Source of the DNA: Actinoplanes italicus
GTDB lineage: Bacteria; Actinomycetota; Actinomycetes; Mycobacteriales; Micromonosporaceae
Length of the DNA: 64,000 nucleotides
Assembly (NCBI RefSeq): GCF_003001815.1
Contig: NZ_PVMZ01000006.1
Coordinates: forward strand, 186,001-250,000
Reading direction: 5' to 3'
How positions within the stretch are numbered: the stretch's first letter is position 1; each line of letters starts with the position of its first letter. The translations under genes and the position numbers were made by a program. The notes beneath the pieces were generated by a model. That model saw only the letters and a program-made list of their open reading frames with translations. It was not told where the DNA came from and searched no databases. Below are positions 1 through 7,520 of the stretch, piece by piece.

Positions 1-618
1 GATCTTCGCCGACTCGTATGTCTCGCGGGGCAGGCCCTGCAGTGCCGCGTACAGGACGATCATGTTGTAACCGGCCCACTGCCAGGTCGTGATGTTGCCC
101 AGCGACGCCAGCACCGTGTCACTGGAGACGAAGTCGATGCCCAGGCCGGAGAACGGGCCGAGGCTGTCGCTGTACAGGAAGCCCCACATCAGCGTGCCGA
201 TGACCACCGGGACGGCGTAAGGAACGAACGCCGCGAGCCGGAAGAACCGGGAGAACCGGGAGGTGGCCGCGTCGATCAGCAGCGCCGCGAGCAGGGCCAC
301 ACCGATCATCACCGGTGTCTGGATCAGTCCGAAGATCAGGACCCGGACCACGCCCTCACGGACCAGCGGGTCGTCGATCGCCTGCTTGTAGTTGTCGAAG
401 AACGCGAAGACCTCGCCCTCGATCAGGGTCGACCGGTAGAGGCTGATCTTGAACGCGTACGCCATCGGCAGCAGCAGGAACGCGACCAGCAGCACCGCGA
501 ACGGGAGCACGAAGAGCCAGCCGGCGGCCGCCTCCCGCCGGTGGGAGCGCCGTCCGGTCTTCTCCGAGGGCCCCGCGGCCGCCGGAGCGGCCGCGGGGGA
601 AGTCTGTACCTCGGTCAT
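1..618 (-). CDS. Sugar ABC transporter permease, partial
   Basis: Inner-membrane permease of a carbohydrate ABC importer (MalF/UgpA type). The start is in the window and the C-terminal part runs off the left edge; 206 codons are present. After a short Ala/Pro-rich cytosolic lead the protein has a hydrophobic segment (AAGWLFVLPFAVLLVAFLLL), the typical periplasmic stretch ending in FFDNYKQA, and further membrane segments. The last visible residues, GLPRETYESAKI, match the start of the EAA loop that contacts the ATPase. The ATG overlaps the stop of the upstream binding-protein gene by one base (TAATG), so the two are translationally coupled. A second permease is expected beyond the edge. The substrate cannot be read from the sequence. 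Confidence 0.9.
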   Translation of the reverse strand, partial: MTEVQTSPAAAPAAAGPSEKTGRRSHRREAAAGWLFVLPFAVLLVAFLLLPMAYAFKISLYRSTLIEGEVFAFFDNYKQAIDDPLVREGVVRVLIFGLIQTPVMIGVALLAALLIDAATSRFSRFFRLAAFVPYAVPVVIGTLMWGFLYSDSLGPFSGLGIDFVSSDTVLASLGNITTWQWAGYNMIVLYAALQGLPRETYESAKI

Positions 619-1967
619 TACTGGACCTTGAAGCCCTGCTGGGTGGCGTAGGTCTTGATGTTCTCCTGCGCGGCGTCCAGCGACGCCGTCCAGGACGTCT
701 TCTTCTCGATCGCCTGGCCCAGGTTGGTGGTCAGCTGGTTGAAGTTGTAGCTGTTGAACGGGCTCCAGTCGAGCTCGCCGATCGCGCTGTAGGCCGGCAC
801 GAAGACCTCGTTGACCTTCTGGCCACCGAAGAAGTCGTAGGTCTTGCCGGTGAAGGCGTCCGACTCGAGCACCGGGGTGACGGTCGGGAAGAGGAACGCC
901 TTGTCGATACCGATCTTCCAGGCCTCGGTGTTCTTGGCGCCGAAGATCTCGATGGCGACCTTGGCCGCGATGTCCGGGTACTTGGCCTGGTCGGTCACCG
1001 CGAACGACGAGCCACCCCAGTCACCCTGCGCGTTGGCGCCGGCGGTCCACTGCGGCAGCGGGGCGACCTTCCACTTGCCGGCCGCACCGCCGGCGTTGGC
1101 CTGGATGTAACCGGGGCCCCAGCCGGCCGCGAGATAGGTGGCGTACTTCTCCGAGCCGAGACCGTTGTAGAAGTCCGTGGTGTGGAAGGCGGTGGTGTCG
1201 GCGAGGCCGTTGTTGACCATGCCCTCCCAGTATTCGAAGACCTTCTTGGCCTCGGCGCTGTTGACGTTCACGCCGATGCTGCTCGGGTTCGCGATGTCGT
1301 AGGTGTACGGCTTGGCGCCGGCCTGCCAGAACAGACCGGTCATGAAGCCGCCGTCGTTGGCGCCGAAGTCGGTCATGAAGCTCTTGCCACCGGAGGCGGC
1401 CTTCAGCTTCTCGGCCTGCGCCTTGTACTCGTCCCACGTGGTCGGGACGGTCAGGTTGTACTTCTTGAAGATGTCGTCGCGGTACATCATCGCCATGGGG
1501 CCGGCGTCGACCGGGATCGCGTAGACCTGCTCACCGGAGCTGACCTGGCTCCAGGCCCAGCCCGCGTAGTCGCCCTTGACGTCGTTCGCACCGTACTTGC
1601 CGAGGTCGACCAGATGCTTGGTGAGCGCGAAGGTGGGGATCTCCTGCAGCTCCAGCATCACCACGTCGGGCGCGCCCTTGCCTGCCTTCAGCGCGGTCTG
1701 CAGCTTGGTGTACTGGTCCTGGCCGGTGCCCGCGTTCGTCCACTCGATCTTGACATCGGTGTGGGTGGCGTTGAACTGGTCGACGACGGCCTTGAACTCC
1801 GGGTACCAGGCCCACACCTTGACGGTGACCGTGCCGGTGGGCTTCTCGGCGGGTTTGTCGTCGTCACCGCCGCTGCTGCAACCGGTCAGCGCGAGGGCCG
1901 TCGCCGCGACCGCCGCCACAACTGATCGCCGACTGACTCTCCGTGCACTAAAGTTGCCGATGTTCAC
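618..1967 (-). CDS. Extracellular sugar-binding lipoprotein (family 1 SBP)
   Basis: Substrate-binding lipoprotein of the ABC importer, 449 residues. The N-terminus carries twin basic residues, a hydrophobic core and the lipobox LTGC with the lipidated Cys at 30. The rest has the layout of cluster B sugar-binding proteins, with many Trp/Tyr residues and PTTWDEYKAQAEKL typical of the family. It starts with GTG preceded by GAGGA four bases away. It is the first gene of the transporter operon and reads away from a LacI-type regulator gene 255 bp upstream, whose probable operator lies in between. I infer sugar-inducible control by that regulator. The sugar itself is unknown. Confidence 0.92.
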   Translation of the reverse strand: MNIGNFSARRVSRRSVVAAVAATALALTGCSSGGDDDKPAEKPTGTVTVKVWAWYPEFKAVVDQFNATHTDVKIEWTNAGTGQDQYTKLQTALKAGKGAPDVVMLELQEIPTFALTKHLVDLGKYGANDVKGDYAGWAWSQVSSGEQVYAIPVDAGPMAMMYRDDIFKKYNLTVPTTWDEYKAQAEKLKAASGGKSFMTDFGANDGGFMTGLFWQAGAKPYTYDIANPSSIGVNVNSAEAKKVFEYWEGMVNNGLADTTAFHTTDFYNGLGSEKYATYLAAGWGPGYIQANAGGAAGKWKVAPLPQWTAGANAQGDWGGSSFAVTDQAKYPDIAAKVAIEIFGAKNTEAWKIGIDKAFLFPTVTPVLESDAFTGKTYDFFGGQKVNEVFVPAYSAIGELDWSPFNSYNFNQLTTNLGQAIEKKTSWTASLDAAQENIKTYATQQGFKVQ

Positions 1968-2130
1968 TGGGTCCTCACAGACAAGTAGATGCGTATCCAG
2001 TTGATCATTTCCGCGCCTGGTAAGGGCTCGGAGAGCCGACCTCCGGCGCTGGCACGCCGGGGGTCGGCCGTTAGGCCAGAGCTCACACGTCCAACAGTCT
2101 TCACCGCTGGTCGAGCGATGTTGCTACGCT

Positions 2131-2146
2131 TTTGCAGCGCTGCAAA
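2131..2146. promoter_or_regulatory. Perfect 16-bp palindrome, probable LacI-family operator
   Basis: TTTGCAGCGCTGCAAA is a perfect inverted repeat with the central CG and AGCGCT core usual for LacI-family operators. It sits 77 bp before the regulator start and 164 bp before the binding-protein start, so it can control both divergent units. The tie to this regulator is inferred from position only. Confidence 0.7.
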
Positions 2147-2222
2147 GCAAAGCATGCACGGCACCCCGAACGTCGGCAAGGGGTAACCTGCCGGAAACTT
2201 GGGGCGGCCAGAGGGGGCAAGA

Positions 2223-3257
2223 ATGCGTCGAGAAGTCACTCTGCGTGACGTCGCGGAGTTGGCCGGCGTCTCCAGCCGAACCGTCTCCAACGTGGTGAAC
2301 GGCTACGCCAACGTCACCGAACACACGAGAGAGCGTGTTCAACGCGCGGTCGAACAGCTCGGCTATCGGCCCAACGTGCTGGCCCGCAACCTCGCACAGG
2401 GCCGATCCGGTCAGATCGCGGTCGTCGTCCCGTACCTGGACACCCCGTATTTCTCCGAGTTGTTGCAGAGCGTGATCCGGGCAGCGCGGAAAAGCGGCTA
2501 TAACGTTTTGATCGACCAGACCGACGGCGACCCCGAACACGAGCGAGCGTTCATCGCACACGGCTCCCGCCGGCTGCTCTTCGACGGCATCATCTTCAGC
2601 CCGCTCGGCCTCGACCAGCAGGCACTCGCCGACCGCGACCCGAACCTGCCTCTCGTCATACTCGGCGAGCGGTCCAGCGACGGCAGCTTCGACCACGTGG
2701 GCATCGACGACGTCGCCGCCTCCCGCCAGGCCACCGAGCACCTGCTCGACCTGGGCCGGCAGCGGGTGGCCGCCATCGGCGACCAGCCGTACGCCACCGG
2801 CGAGGCGGCGCAGCGGCGCACCCAGGGCTTCCGCGAGGCGCACGCGGCCCGCGGGCTCACCCCGCGCGAGGATCTGATCATCAGCACGCCCCGGTTCAAC
2901 CGGCCGGACGGCGCCCGGGCCATGGCCCACCTGCTCGACCTGCCCGAGCCGCCGGACGCCGTGTTCTGCTACTCCGACCTGGTCGCGCTCGGCGCGATCC
3001 GCACGATCGTGTCGCGCGGGCTGCGGGTGCCCGAGGACGTCGCGGTCATCGGTTACGACGACATCGAGGACGGCCGCTTCTCGAACCCCACGATCACCAC
3101 CATCTCCCCGGACAAGGAGATGATCGCGACCACCGCGGTGGAGAGGTTGCTGCTGCGCATCACGAGCGCGACCCCTCCCGAGGGCCTCGAGGTACGCGCT
3201 CCGCACAAACTGATCATCCGGGAGAGCACCGCCGGCCCCGGGCACAGATCTTGTTGA
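2223..3257 (+). CDS. LacI-family transcriptional regulator
   Basis: Sugar-responsive repressor, 344 residues. Residues 6-27 (TLRDVAELAGVSSRTVSNVV) form the LacI helix-turn-helix, followed by the hinge region LGYRPNVLARNL and a periplasmic-binding-like effector domain to the end. An upstream TTG at 2199 is possible, but the ATG at 2223 directly follows GAGGGGG and places the helix-turn-helix at the usual distance from the N-terminus, so I chose it. It is divergent from the sugar ABC transporter genes and probably represses them through the palindrome at 2131. Effector unknown. Confidence 0.93.
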   Translation: MRREVTLRDVAELAGVSSRTVSNVVNGYANVTEHTRERVQRAVEQLGYRPNVLARNLAQGRSGQIAVVVPYLDTPYFSELLQSVIRAARKSGYNVLIDQTDGDPEHERAFIAHGSRRLLFDGIIFSPLGLDQQALADRDPNLPLVILGERSSDGSFDHVGIDDVAASRQATEHLLDLGRQRVAAIGDQPYATGEAAQRRTQGFREAHAARGLTPREDLIISTPRFNRPDGARAMAHLLDLPEPPDAVFCYSDLVALGAIRTIVSRGLRVPEDVAVIGYDDIEDGRFSNPTITTISPDKEMIATTAVERLLLRITSATPPEGLEVRAPHKLIIRESTAGPGHRSC

Positions 3258-3307
3258 CTTGCGCCGAGATGTCAGCCGTAACGCCACAAGATCGGCGGTG
3301 ATAGGGG

Positions 3308-3406
3308 CTAGGCGAACAGCTTCGCCGCGGTGATCAGGGTCTGGACCACTCCGTAACCCAGCAGCAGGGCCACCAGCCCCCAGGACAGCACGAGCCTCGT
3401 CCTCAT
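3308..3406 (-). CDS. MFS transporter small subunit (32 residues)
   Basis: A 32-residue single-span membrane protein (hydrophobic core LVLSWGLVALLLGYGVVQTL). Its ATG overlaps the stop of the upstream MFS carrier gene (ATGA, 3406-3403) and is preceded by GGAGGAGGTGCCGGG, an excellent Shine-Dalgarno site. Actinobacterial and proteobacterial OFA-type MFS carriers often have such a short partner, annotated as MFS transporter small subunit. Size, hydrophobicity, coupling and position all fit. Whether it stabilises the carrier is not known from sequence. Confidence 0.75.
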   Translation of the reverse strand: MRTRLVLSWGLVALLLGYGVVQTLITAAKLFA

Positions 3407-4797
3407 CCCGGCACCTCCTCCTTCGCGGCGGCCGGTTCATGGTGGTGTTCGGGCACCGGACGGATCAGCAGGTTGGCGACGAACCCGACGGCCAGCACGC
3501 CGACCATGGTGAACAGTGCCGGGCGATAGGCGTCCGCCGTCAGCGTGCCCGGCTTGCCCTGCGCGTCCAGGAACCCGTTGATGATCAGCGGACCGGCCAC
3601 CCCGGCGGCCGACCAGGCGGTCAGCAACCGGCCGTGGATCGCGCCCACCTGATAGGTCCCGAACAGGTCCCGCAGATAGGCGGGCACGGTGGCGAATCCA
3701 CCGCCGTAGAACGACAGGATCACCCCGGCCAGCAGTACGAACAGCGCTGTCGCCAGGTGACCGGCGAGCGCGAGCAGGGCGTACAGGAGCATGCCGACGC
3801 CCAGGTAGACCATGTAGATCGGCTTGCGCCCGATCAGGTCCGAAGTCGACGACCAGGCGAACCGGCCGGCCATGTTGAACAGCGACAGCAGACCCACGAA
3901 CCCCGCCGCCGCCGACACCGTGACCGTGGAGATCCCGTCCGGCCCGCGGAAGAAGTCCTGGATCATCGGGCTGGCCTGCTCCAGGATGCCGATCCCGGCG
4001 GTCACGTTGCAGAACAACACGATCCAGAGCAACCAGAACGACCTCGTGCGTACGGCATTCGCGGCCGACACATCGGCCGTGGTGACCAGCGGCTTCTCAC
4101 GTACCGTCGCGGGGTCCCAGCCGTCCGGGCGCCAGCCCTCGCGGGGCACCCGGATGTTGACCACCCCGAACATCATGATCACGAAATAGCCGATGCCGAG
4201 GGTCACGAACAGGCCGGTCAGCGCGTCCCCGTCGGCCACCGAGGTGGCCACCGCCGGGTCGTAGTCGCCGTCGTAGAGCGACATGAGCTGCCGCGACAGC
4301 GGGCCGGCGATCAGCGCGCCACCGCCGAACCCCATGATCGCGAGCCCGGTGGCCAGACCCGGCCGGTCGGGAAACCACTTGATCAGTGTGGAGACCGGCG
4401 AGATGTAACCGATGCCCAGGCCGATGCCGCCGAGCACGCCGTAACCCAGGTAGAGCAGCCAGAGCTGACCGGTGGCGATGCCGAGAGCACCGACCAGGAA
4501 CCCGGACGACCAGAACGAGGCGGACACGAACATGGCCTTGCGCGGTCCGCTGCGCTCCACCCAGGTGCCGCCGACCGCGGCGGACAGCCCGAGCATGACG
4601 ATGGCGATGCTGAACACGATCCCGATGGCCGTCTGGCTGGTGTCGAAGTGCTGGACCAGCGAGTTCTTGTAGACGCTGGTCGCGTAGGCCTGGCCGATGC
4701 ACAGGTGCACCGACAGGGCAGCCGGCGGGATGAGCCAGCGGCTGTACCCGGCGGGAGCGACGGTGTGCTCCCGATCAAGAGCGGACAAAAGTCCCAT
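3403..4797 (-). CDS. OFA-family MFS transporter (oxalate/formate antiporter type)
   Basis: A 464-residue major facilitator with about 12 predicted membrane spans. It resembles the OFA (oxalate:formate antiporter, OxlT) family: N-terminal RWLIPPAALSVHLCIGQAYA, the loop after span 2 (WVERSGPRKAM), and the second-half equivalent (STSDLIGRKPIYM). An upstream TTG in frame exists, but the ATG at 4797 gives the normal family N-terminus. It reads into a 32-residue partner with a 4-bp overlap. The upstream sigma-factor unit ends 38 bp before it, so read-through is possible. Monocarboxylate or dicarboxylate exchange is likely; the substrate is not evident. Confidence 0.88.
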   Translation of the reverse strand: MGLLSALDREHTVAPAGYSRWLIPPAALSVHLCIGQAYATSVYKNSLVQHFDTSQTAIGIVFSIAIVMLGLSAAVGGTWVERSGPRKAMFVSASFWSSGFLVGALGIATGQLWLLYLGYGVLGGIGLGIGYISPVSTLIKWFPDRPGLATGLAIMGFGGGALIAGPLSRQLMSLYDGDYDPAVATSVADGDALTGLFVTLGIGYFVIMMFGVVNIRVPREGWRPDGWDPATVREKPLVTTADVSAANAVRTRSFWLLWIVLFCNVTAGIGILEQASPMIQDFFRGPDGISTVTVSAAAGFVGLLSLFNMAGRFAWSSTSDLIGRKPIYMVYLGVGMLLYALLALAGHLATALFVLLAGVILSFYGGGFATVPAYLRDLFGTYQVGAIHGRLLTAWSAAGVAGPLIINGFLDAQGKPGTLTADAYRPALFTMVGVLAVGFVANLLIRPVPEHHHEPAAAKEEVPG

Positions 4798-4835
4798 CGC
4801 CCGACGATAGCCATCGGATGATGTCAATAGAAGAC

Positions 4836-5999
4836 TTAGTCGATCGTCATGCTGAAAAGATTCATCAGGCTGACCCCGGAAGCACCGACCGGATAGACCG
4901 CGAGCCGCAGCGTCTTGTCGTTCTCCCACGCCGCCGTGATCGCCGGGGGGATCTTCTCGAACCCCTGGTTCAGCATGAACGTGCCGTTCAACACCTTCCC
5001 GTCGGAGATCCGGATCTGGTCCGCGGCGCTGTCCAGGCCCTTCTCGCCGTTCCGGTCGTAGACGACGGCCAGCGTGGCGCCGTCCGGGGAGACCCGCATG
5101 TCGCTCAGGGCGATGCAGCCCGACGCGGTCAGCGGGATCTCGGCCACCAGCCGGCCGGTGGTGACGTCGTAGACACGGGGCACGCACTCGTCCCGCATCC
5201 GGGCGATCGCCAGCCGGTTGCCGGAGAGGTCGATGAAACGTATCTGATCGGCGTCGCCGACCTGTACCGCGGCACTCCTGACGACGATCCTCTCCTTGCC
5301 GGTCGTCAGGTTGTGCGAGACCAGACCGGCCGGACGCCAGAGGTATGCGGTGGTCGCCGTCGCGGTCACCAGCACGACGGGCTCCCCCTGTCTGCGGACG
5401 TCACGCTGGATCCGCACCTTGCCGTCCGGCCGGGTCACGACGAGGCGGTACTCGACCCCCGTGACGTCCGGGCCGTCGGTGCGCTTCGTCCCGGGCCGGG
5501 TGTCGTGCGAGCCCAGCGCGACGAGCGAGCCGTCCGCCAGCACCACGAGGCGTTCCCAGTTCCGGGAGCCCACCACGTCGTGGGTGACCAGGGTGCCGTC
5601 CGGAAGGATCTCGGCCAGCCGGGTCTCCCCGCCGATCTCGAAGCGCTTGCCGCTGGGTGCCTCGTACGTACCGTCCGCATCCCGGAGGACGAGATGCTGG
5701 ACGGGGCCCTTGGCCGCGGGCGACGAGGCCGGGCCGGTGCTGGGCGCCACCGAGGGGACCGCGACGACGGGTTCGCCGGTGGCGGCCGGCGGCGGGGCCG
5801 GTTCGGCCCGCCGCATGAGGCTCACGCCCGCGCCGGCCCCGGCGACCACCGCCACCACTGCCGCCGCGGACAGAACCATCTGACGCCTGCGGAACCGCCG
5901 GGCCCGCCGATGGATGTCGGCCAGGTCGCCCGGATATCCCCGTGCGGCTCCCGCCGCCACCCGAACCGCCTCGGCCATGTCCTGTGGAATCCTTTCCAT
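4836..5999 (-). CDS. Membrane-anchored beta-propeller-like protein, sigma-factor partner
   Basis: A 387-residue protein of unknown exact function. Residues 1-40 are a basic cytosolic region, 41-61 a single membrane span, then a Pro/Ala-rich linker and a long extracytoplasmic part with repeated beta-strand patterns (DGTYEAPSG, DGTLVTHD, DGSLVALGS), suggesting a WD40/TolB-like propeller. The gene starts three bases after the stop of the ECF sigma gene, so they form an operon. By position it could act as an anti-sigma or sensor, with its short cytosolic N-terminus as the sigma-binding part, but it lacks the HxxxCxxC zinc motif. Role inferred only. Confidence 0.75.
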   Translation of the reverse strand: MERIPQDMAEAVRVAAGAARGYPGDLADIHRRARRFRRRQMVLSAAAVVAVVAGAGAGVSLMRRAEPAPPPAATGEPVVAVPSVAPSTGPASSPAAKGPVQHLVLRDADGTYEAPSGKRFEIGGETRLAEILPDGTLVTHDVVGSRNWERLVVLADGSLVALGSHDTRPGTKRTDGPDVTGVEYRLVVTRPDGKVRIQRDVRRQGEPVVLVTATATTAYLWRPAGLVSHNLTTGKERIVVRSAAVQVGDADQIRFIDLSGNRLAIARMRDECVPRVYDVTTGRLVAEIPLTASGCIALSDMRVSPDGATLAVVYDRNGEKGLDSAADQIRISDGKVLNGTFMLNQGFEKIPPAITAAWENDKTLRLAVYPVGASGVSLMNLFSMTID

Positions 6000-6002
6000 G
6001 AC

Positions 6003-6515
6003 TCAGTCCTCGCTGTTCAGCTCGAGCCGGAGGGTGGCCAGACCGCGCGACAGCCGGCTCTTGACGGTGCCCTCGCTTATCCGCAGGGCGGCCGCGGTCT
6101 CGGCGGTGGAGAAGTCCAGAAGCACCCGGCAGGTGATCACTGCTCGCTGCGCCGCGGGCAGTTTGGCCAGCGCGTCCCGGGCGACGACCGCGTTGTCCGG
6201 CGGCCGCAGATGCGGGTGGGCCGACTCGTCGGCCGGTGGGCGTTCCCGCCGCACCTTGCGCCACCACGAGGTGGCCCAGTTGAGACCCACCCGGAAGACC
6301 CAGCCGGCCGGATTGTCCAGCCGGCGGACGGTGTCCCAGCGCGCGTAGGCCCGCGCCATCGCCTCGGCCACAGCCTCGGCGGCCAGGTCGTCGCGACGCA
6401 GCGTTACGGCGAGGGCACGGTGCACCCGGTCGGCGTTGGCCCGGTAGAACGCCTCGAAGCCGTCGGCTTCTCCGAGCGAGTCGTCCGCGCCGATCATCAC
6501 TGTCGAGACCACCAT
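6003..6515 (-). CDS. ECF RNA polymerase sigma factor
   Basis: A sigma-70 family extracytoplasmic-function factor of 170 residues. Region 2 is seen as FEAFYRANADRVHRALAVTL with NPAGWVFRVGLNWA, and region 4 as LPAAQRAVITCRVLLDFSTA followed by the helix-turn-helix ISEGTVKSRLSRGLATLR. It is transcribed ahead of a membrane-anchored partner gene with a 3-bp gap. The start could be the ATG at 6515 or the ATG 18 bp downstream; neither has a strong Shine-Dalgarno site. It belongs to the SigE/SigM-like ECF factors common in actinomycetes. Target promoters unknown. Confidence 0.9.
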   Translation of the reverse strand: MVVSTVMIGADDSLGEADGFEAFYRANADRVHRALAVTLRRDDLAAEAVAEAMARAYARWDTVRRLDNPAGWVFRVGLNWATSWWRKVRRERPPADESAHPHLRPPDNAVVARDALAKLPAAQRAVITCRVLLDFSTAETAAALRISEGTVKSRLSRGLATLRLELNSED

Positions 6516-6550
6516 GCCCGATACACGCGGACGGCAGGCGATCGGTTCCG

Positions 6551-7510
6551 TCAGTCGGCGGATTTCTCGTCGGGGACGGTCAGGCCGGCCTTCTCGTCGC
6601 GGTCGGCCCACTCCAGCAGGGTGTCCAGCGAGTACGCATGATCGTCGATGGCGGCGTGCAGGTCTCCGAGCTCGGCGAAGCGCGCGGGGACCGTACGGAT
6701 GGTGAAGTCCTTCGGGTCGAGGTCTTGGATCTCGTCCCAGGTGACCGGAGTGGAGACGGTGGCCGTGGGCACGCCCCGCACCGAGTAGGCGCTCGCGATG
6801 GTGTGGTCGCGGGCGTTCTGGTTGTAGTCGATGAACAGCGCGCTCGGATCGCGGTCGCGGCGCCACCAGGTGGTCGTCACGTCGTCGGGGGCACGCCGCT
6901 CCACCTCGCGGGCGAAGGCGAGCGCGGCCCGGCGTACGTCGGAGAACTCCCAGCGTGGATCGATCCGCACGTAGACGTGCAGGCCCTTGCCGCCGGAGGT
7001 CTTCGGGAAGCCGGTGACGCCGAGCTCGTCGAGAACCTCACGGACCACCGGCGCGACCCGGCGGACCGTGTCGAACGGGCAGTCCGGCATCGGGTCGAGG
7101 TCGATGCGCCACTCGTCGGGCCGCTCGGTGTCGGCCCGCCGGGAGTTCCACGGGTGGAACTCCACGGTGGACATCTGGACCGCCCAGATCACGTCGGCCG
7201 GCTTGGTGACGCACAGCTCGTCGGCGTGCCGGTTGTAGCGCGGGAACTTCACCCGGACCGTCTCCAGCCAGGGCGGAGCGCCGTTCGGCACCCGTTTCTG
7301 GTGCACCTTCTCCCCCGCGAGGCCGTCCGGGAACCGGTGCAGCATGCAGGGTCGTTCGCGCAGCGCGCGGACGATCCCGTCGCTCACCGCCAGGTAGTAC
7401 TCGACCAGGTCGAGCTTCGTGGCGCCGAGCTCCGGGAAGTAGACGCGATCCGGGTTGGAGACCCGGACCTCGTGGTCGCCGACTTCGATGATCGTGGCTT
7501 TACCGGCCAT
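6551..7510 (-). CDS. LigD-type polymerase/primase domain protein, stand-alone
   Basis: A 319-residue archaeo-eukaryotic primase-type polymerase of the kind fused to ATP-dependent ligase in LigD. Catalytic acidic pair D137 and D139 lies in WRIDLDP, the S-G-G-K-G-x-H motif at 172-178 (SGGKGLH), and HPWNSR at 119-124; all are intact. Neither ligase nor nuclease domain is present, so it is the separate PolDom form often found in actinomycetes alongside Ku and a split ligase. It probably fills gaps with NTPs in non-homologous end joining. Ku and ligase genes are not in this window. The ATG at 7510 follows GCAGGT. Confidence 0.9.
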   Translation of the reverse strand: MAGKATIIEVGDHEVRVSNPDRVYFPELGATKLDLVEYYLAVSDGIVRALRERPCMLHRFPDGLAGEKVHQKRVPNGAPPWLETVRVKFPRYNRHADELCVTKPADVIWAVQMSTVEFHPWNSRRADTERPDEWRIDLDPMPDCPFDTVRRVAPVVREVLDELGVTGFPKTSGGKGLHVYVRIDPRWEFSDVRRAALAFAREVERRAPDDVTTTWWRRDRDPSALFIDYNQNARDHTIASAYSVRGVPTATVSTPVTWDEIQDLDPKDFTIRTVPARFAELGDLHAAIDDHAYSLDTLLEWADRDEKAGLTVPDEKSAD

Positions 7511-7520
7511 ACCTGCGAAC

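Noticed and set aside
3247..3293. Terminator between the LacI regulator and the MFS small-subunit genes
   Set aside because: An 8-bp inverted repeat (GATCTTGT and ACAAGATC) exists, but the 31-base loop makes it too weak to call.
3439..4821. Long plus-strand frame opposite the MFS gene
   Set aside because: It is the antisense of a well-supported transporter, rich in Arg/Gly/His without domains, as is common in high-GC DNA.
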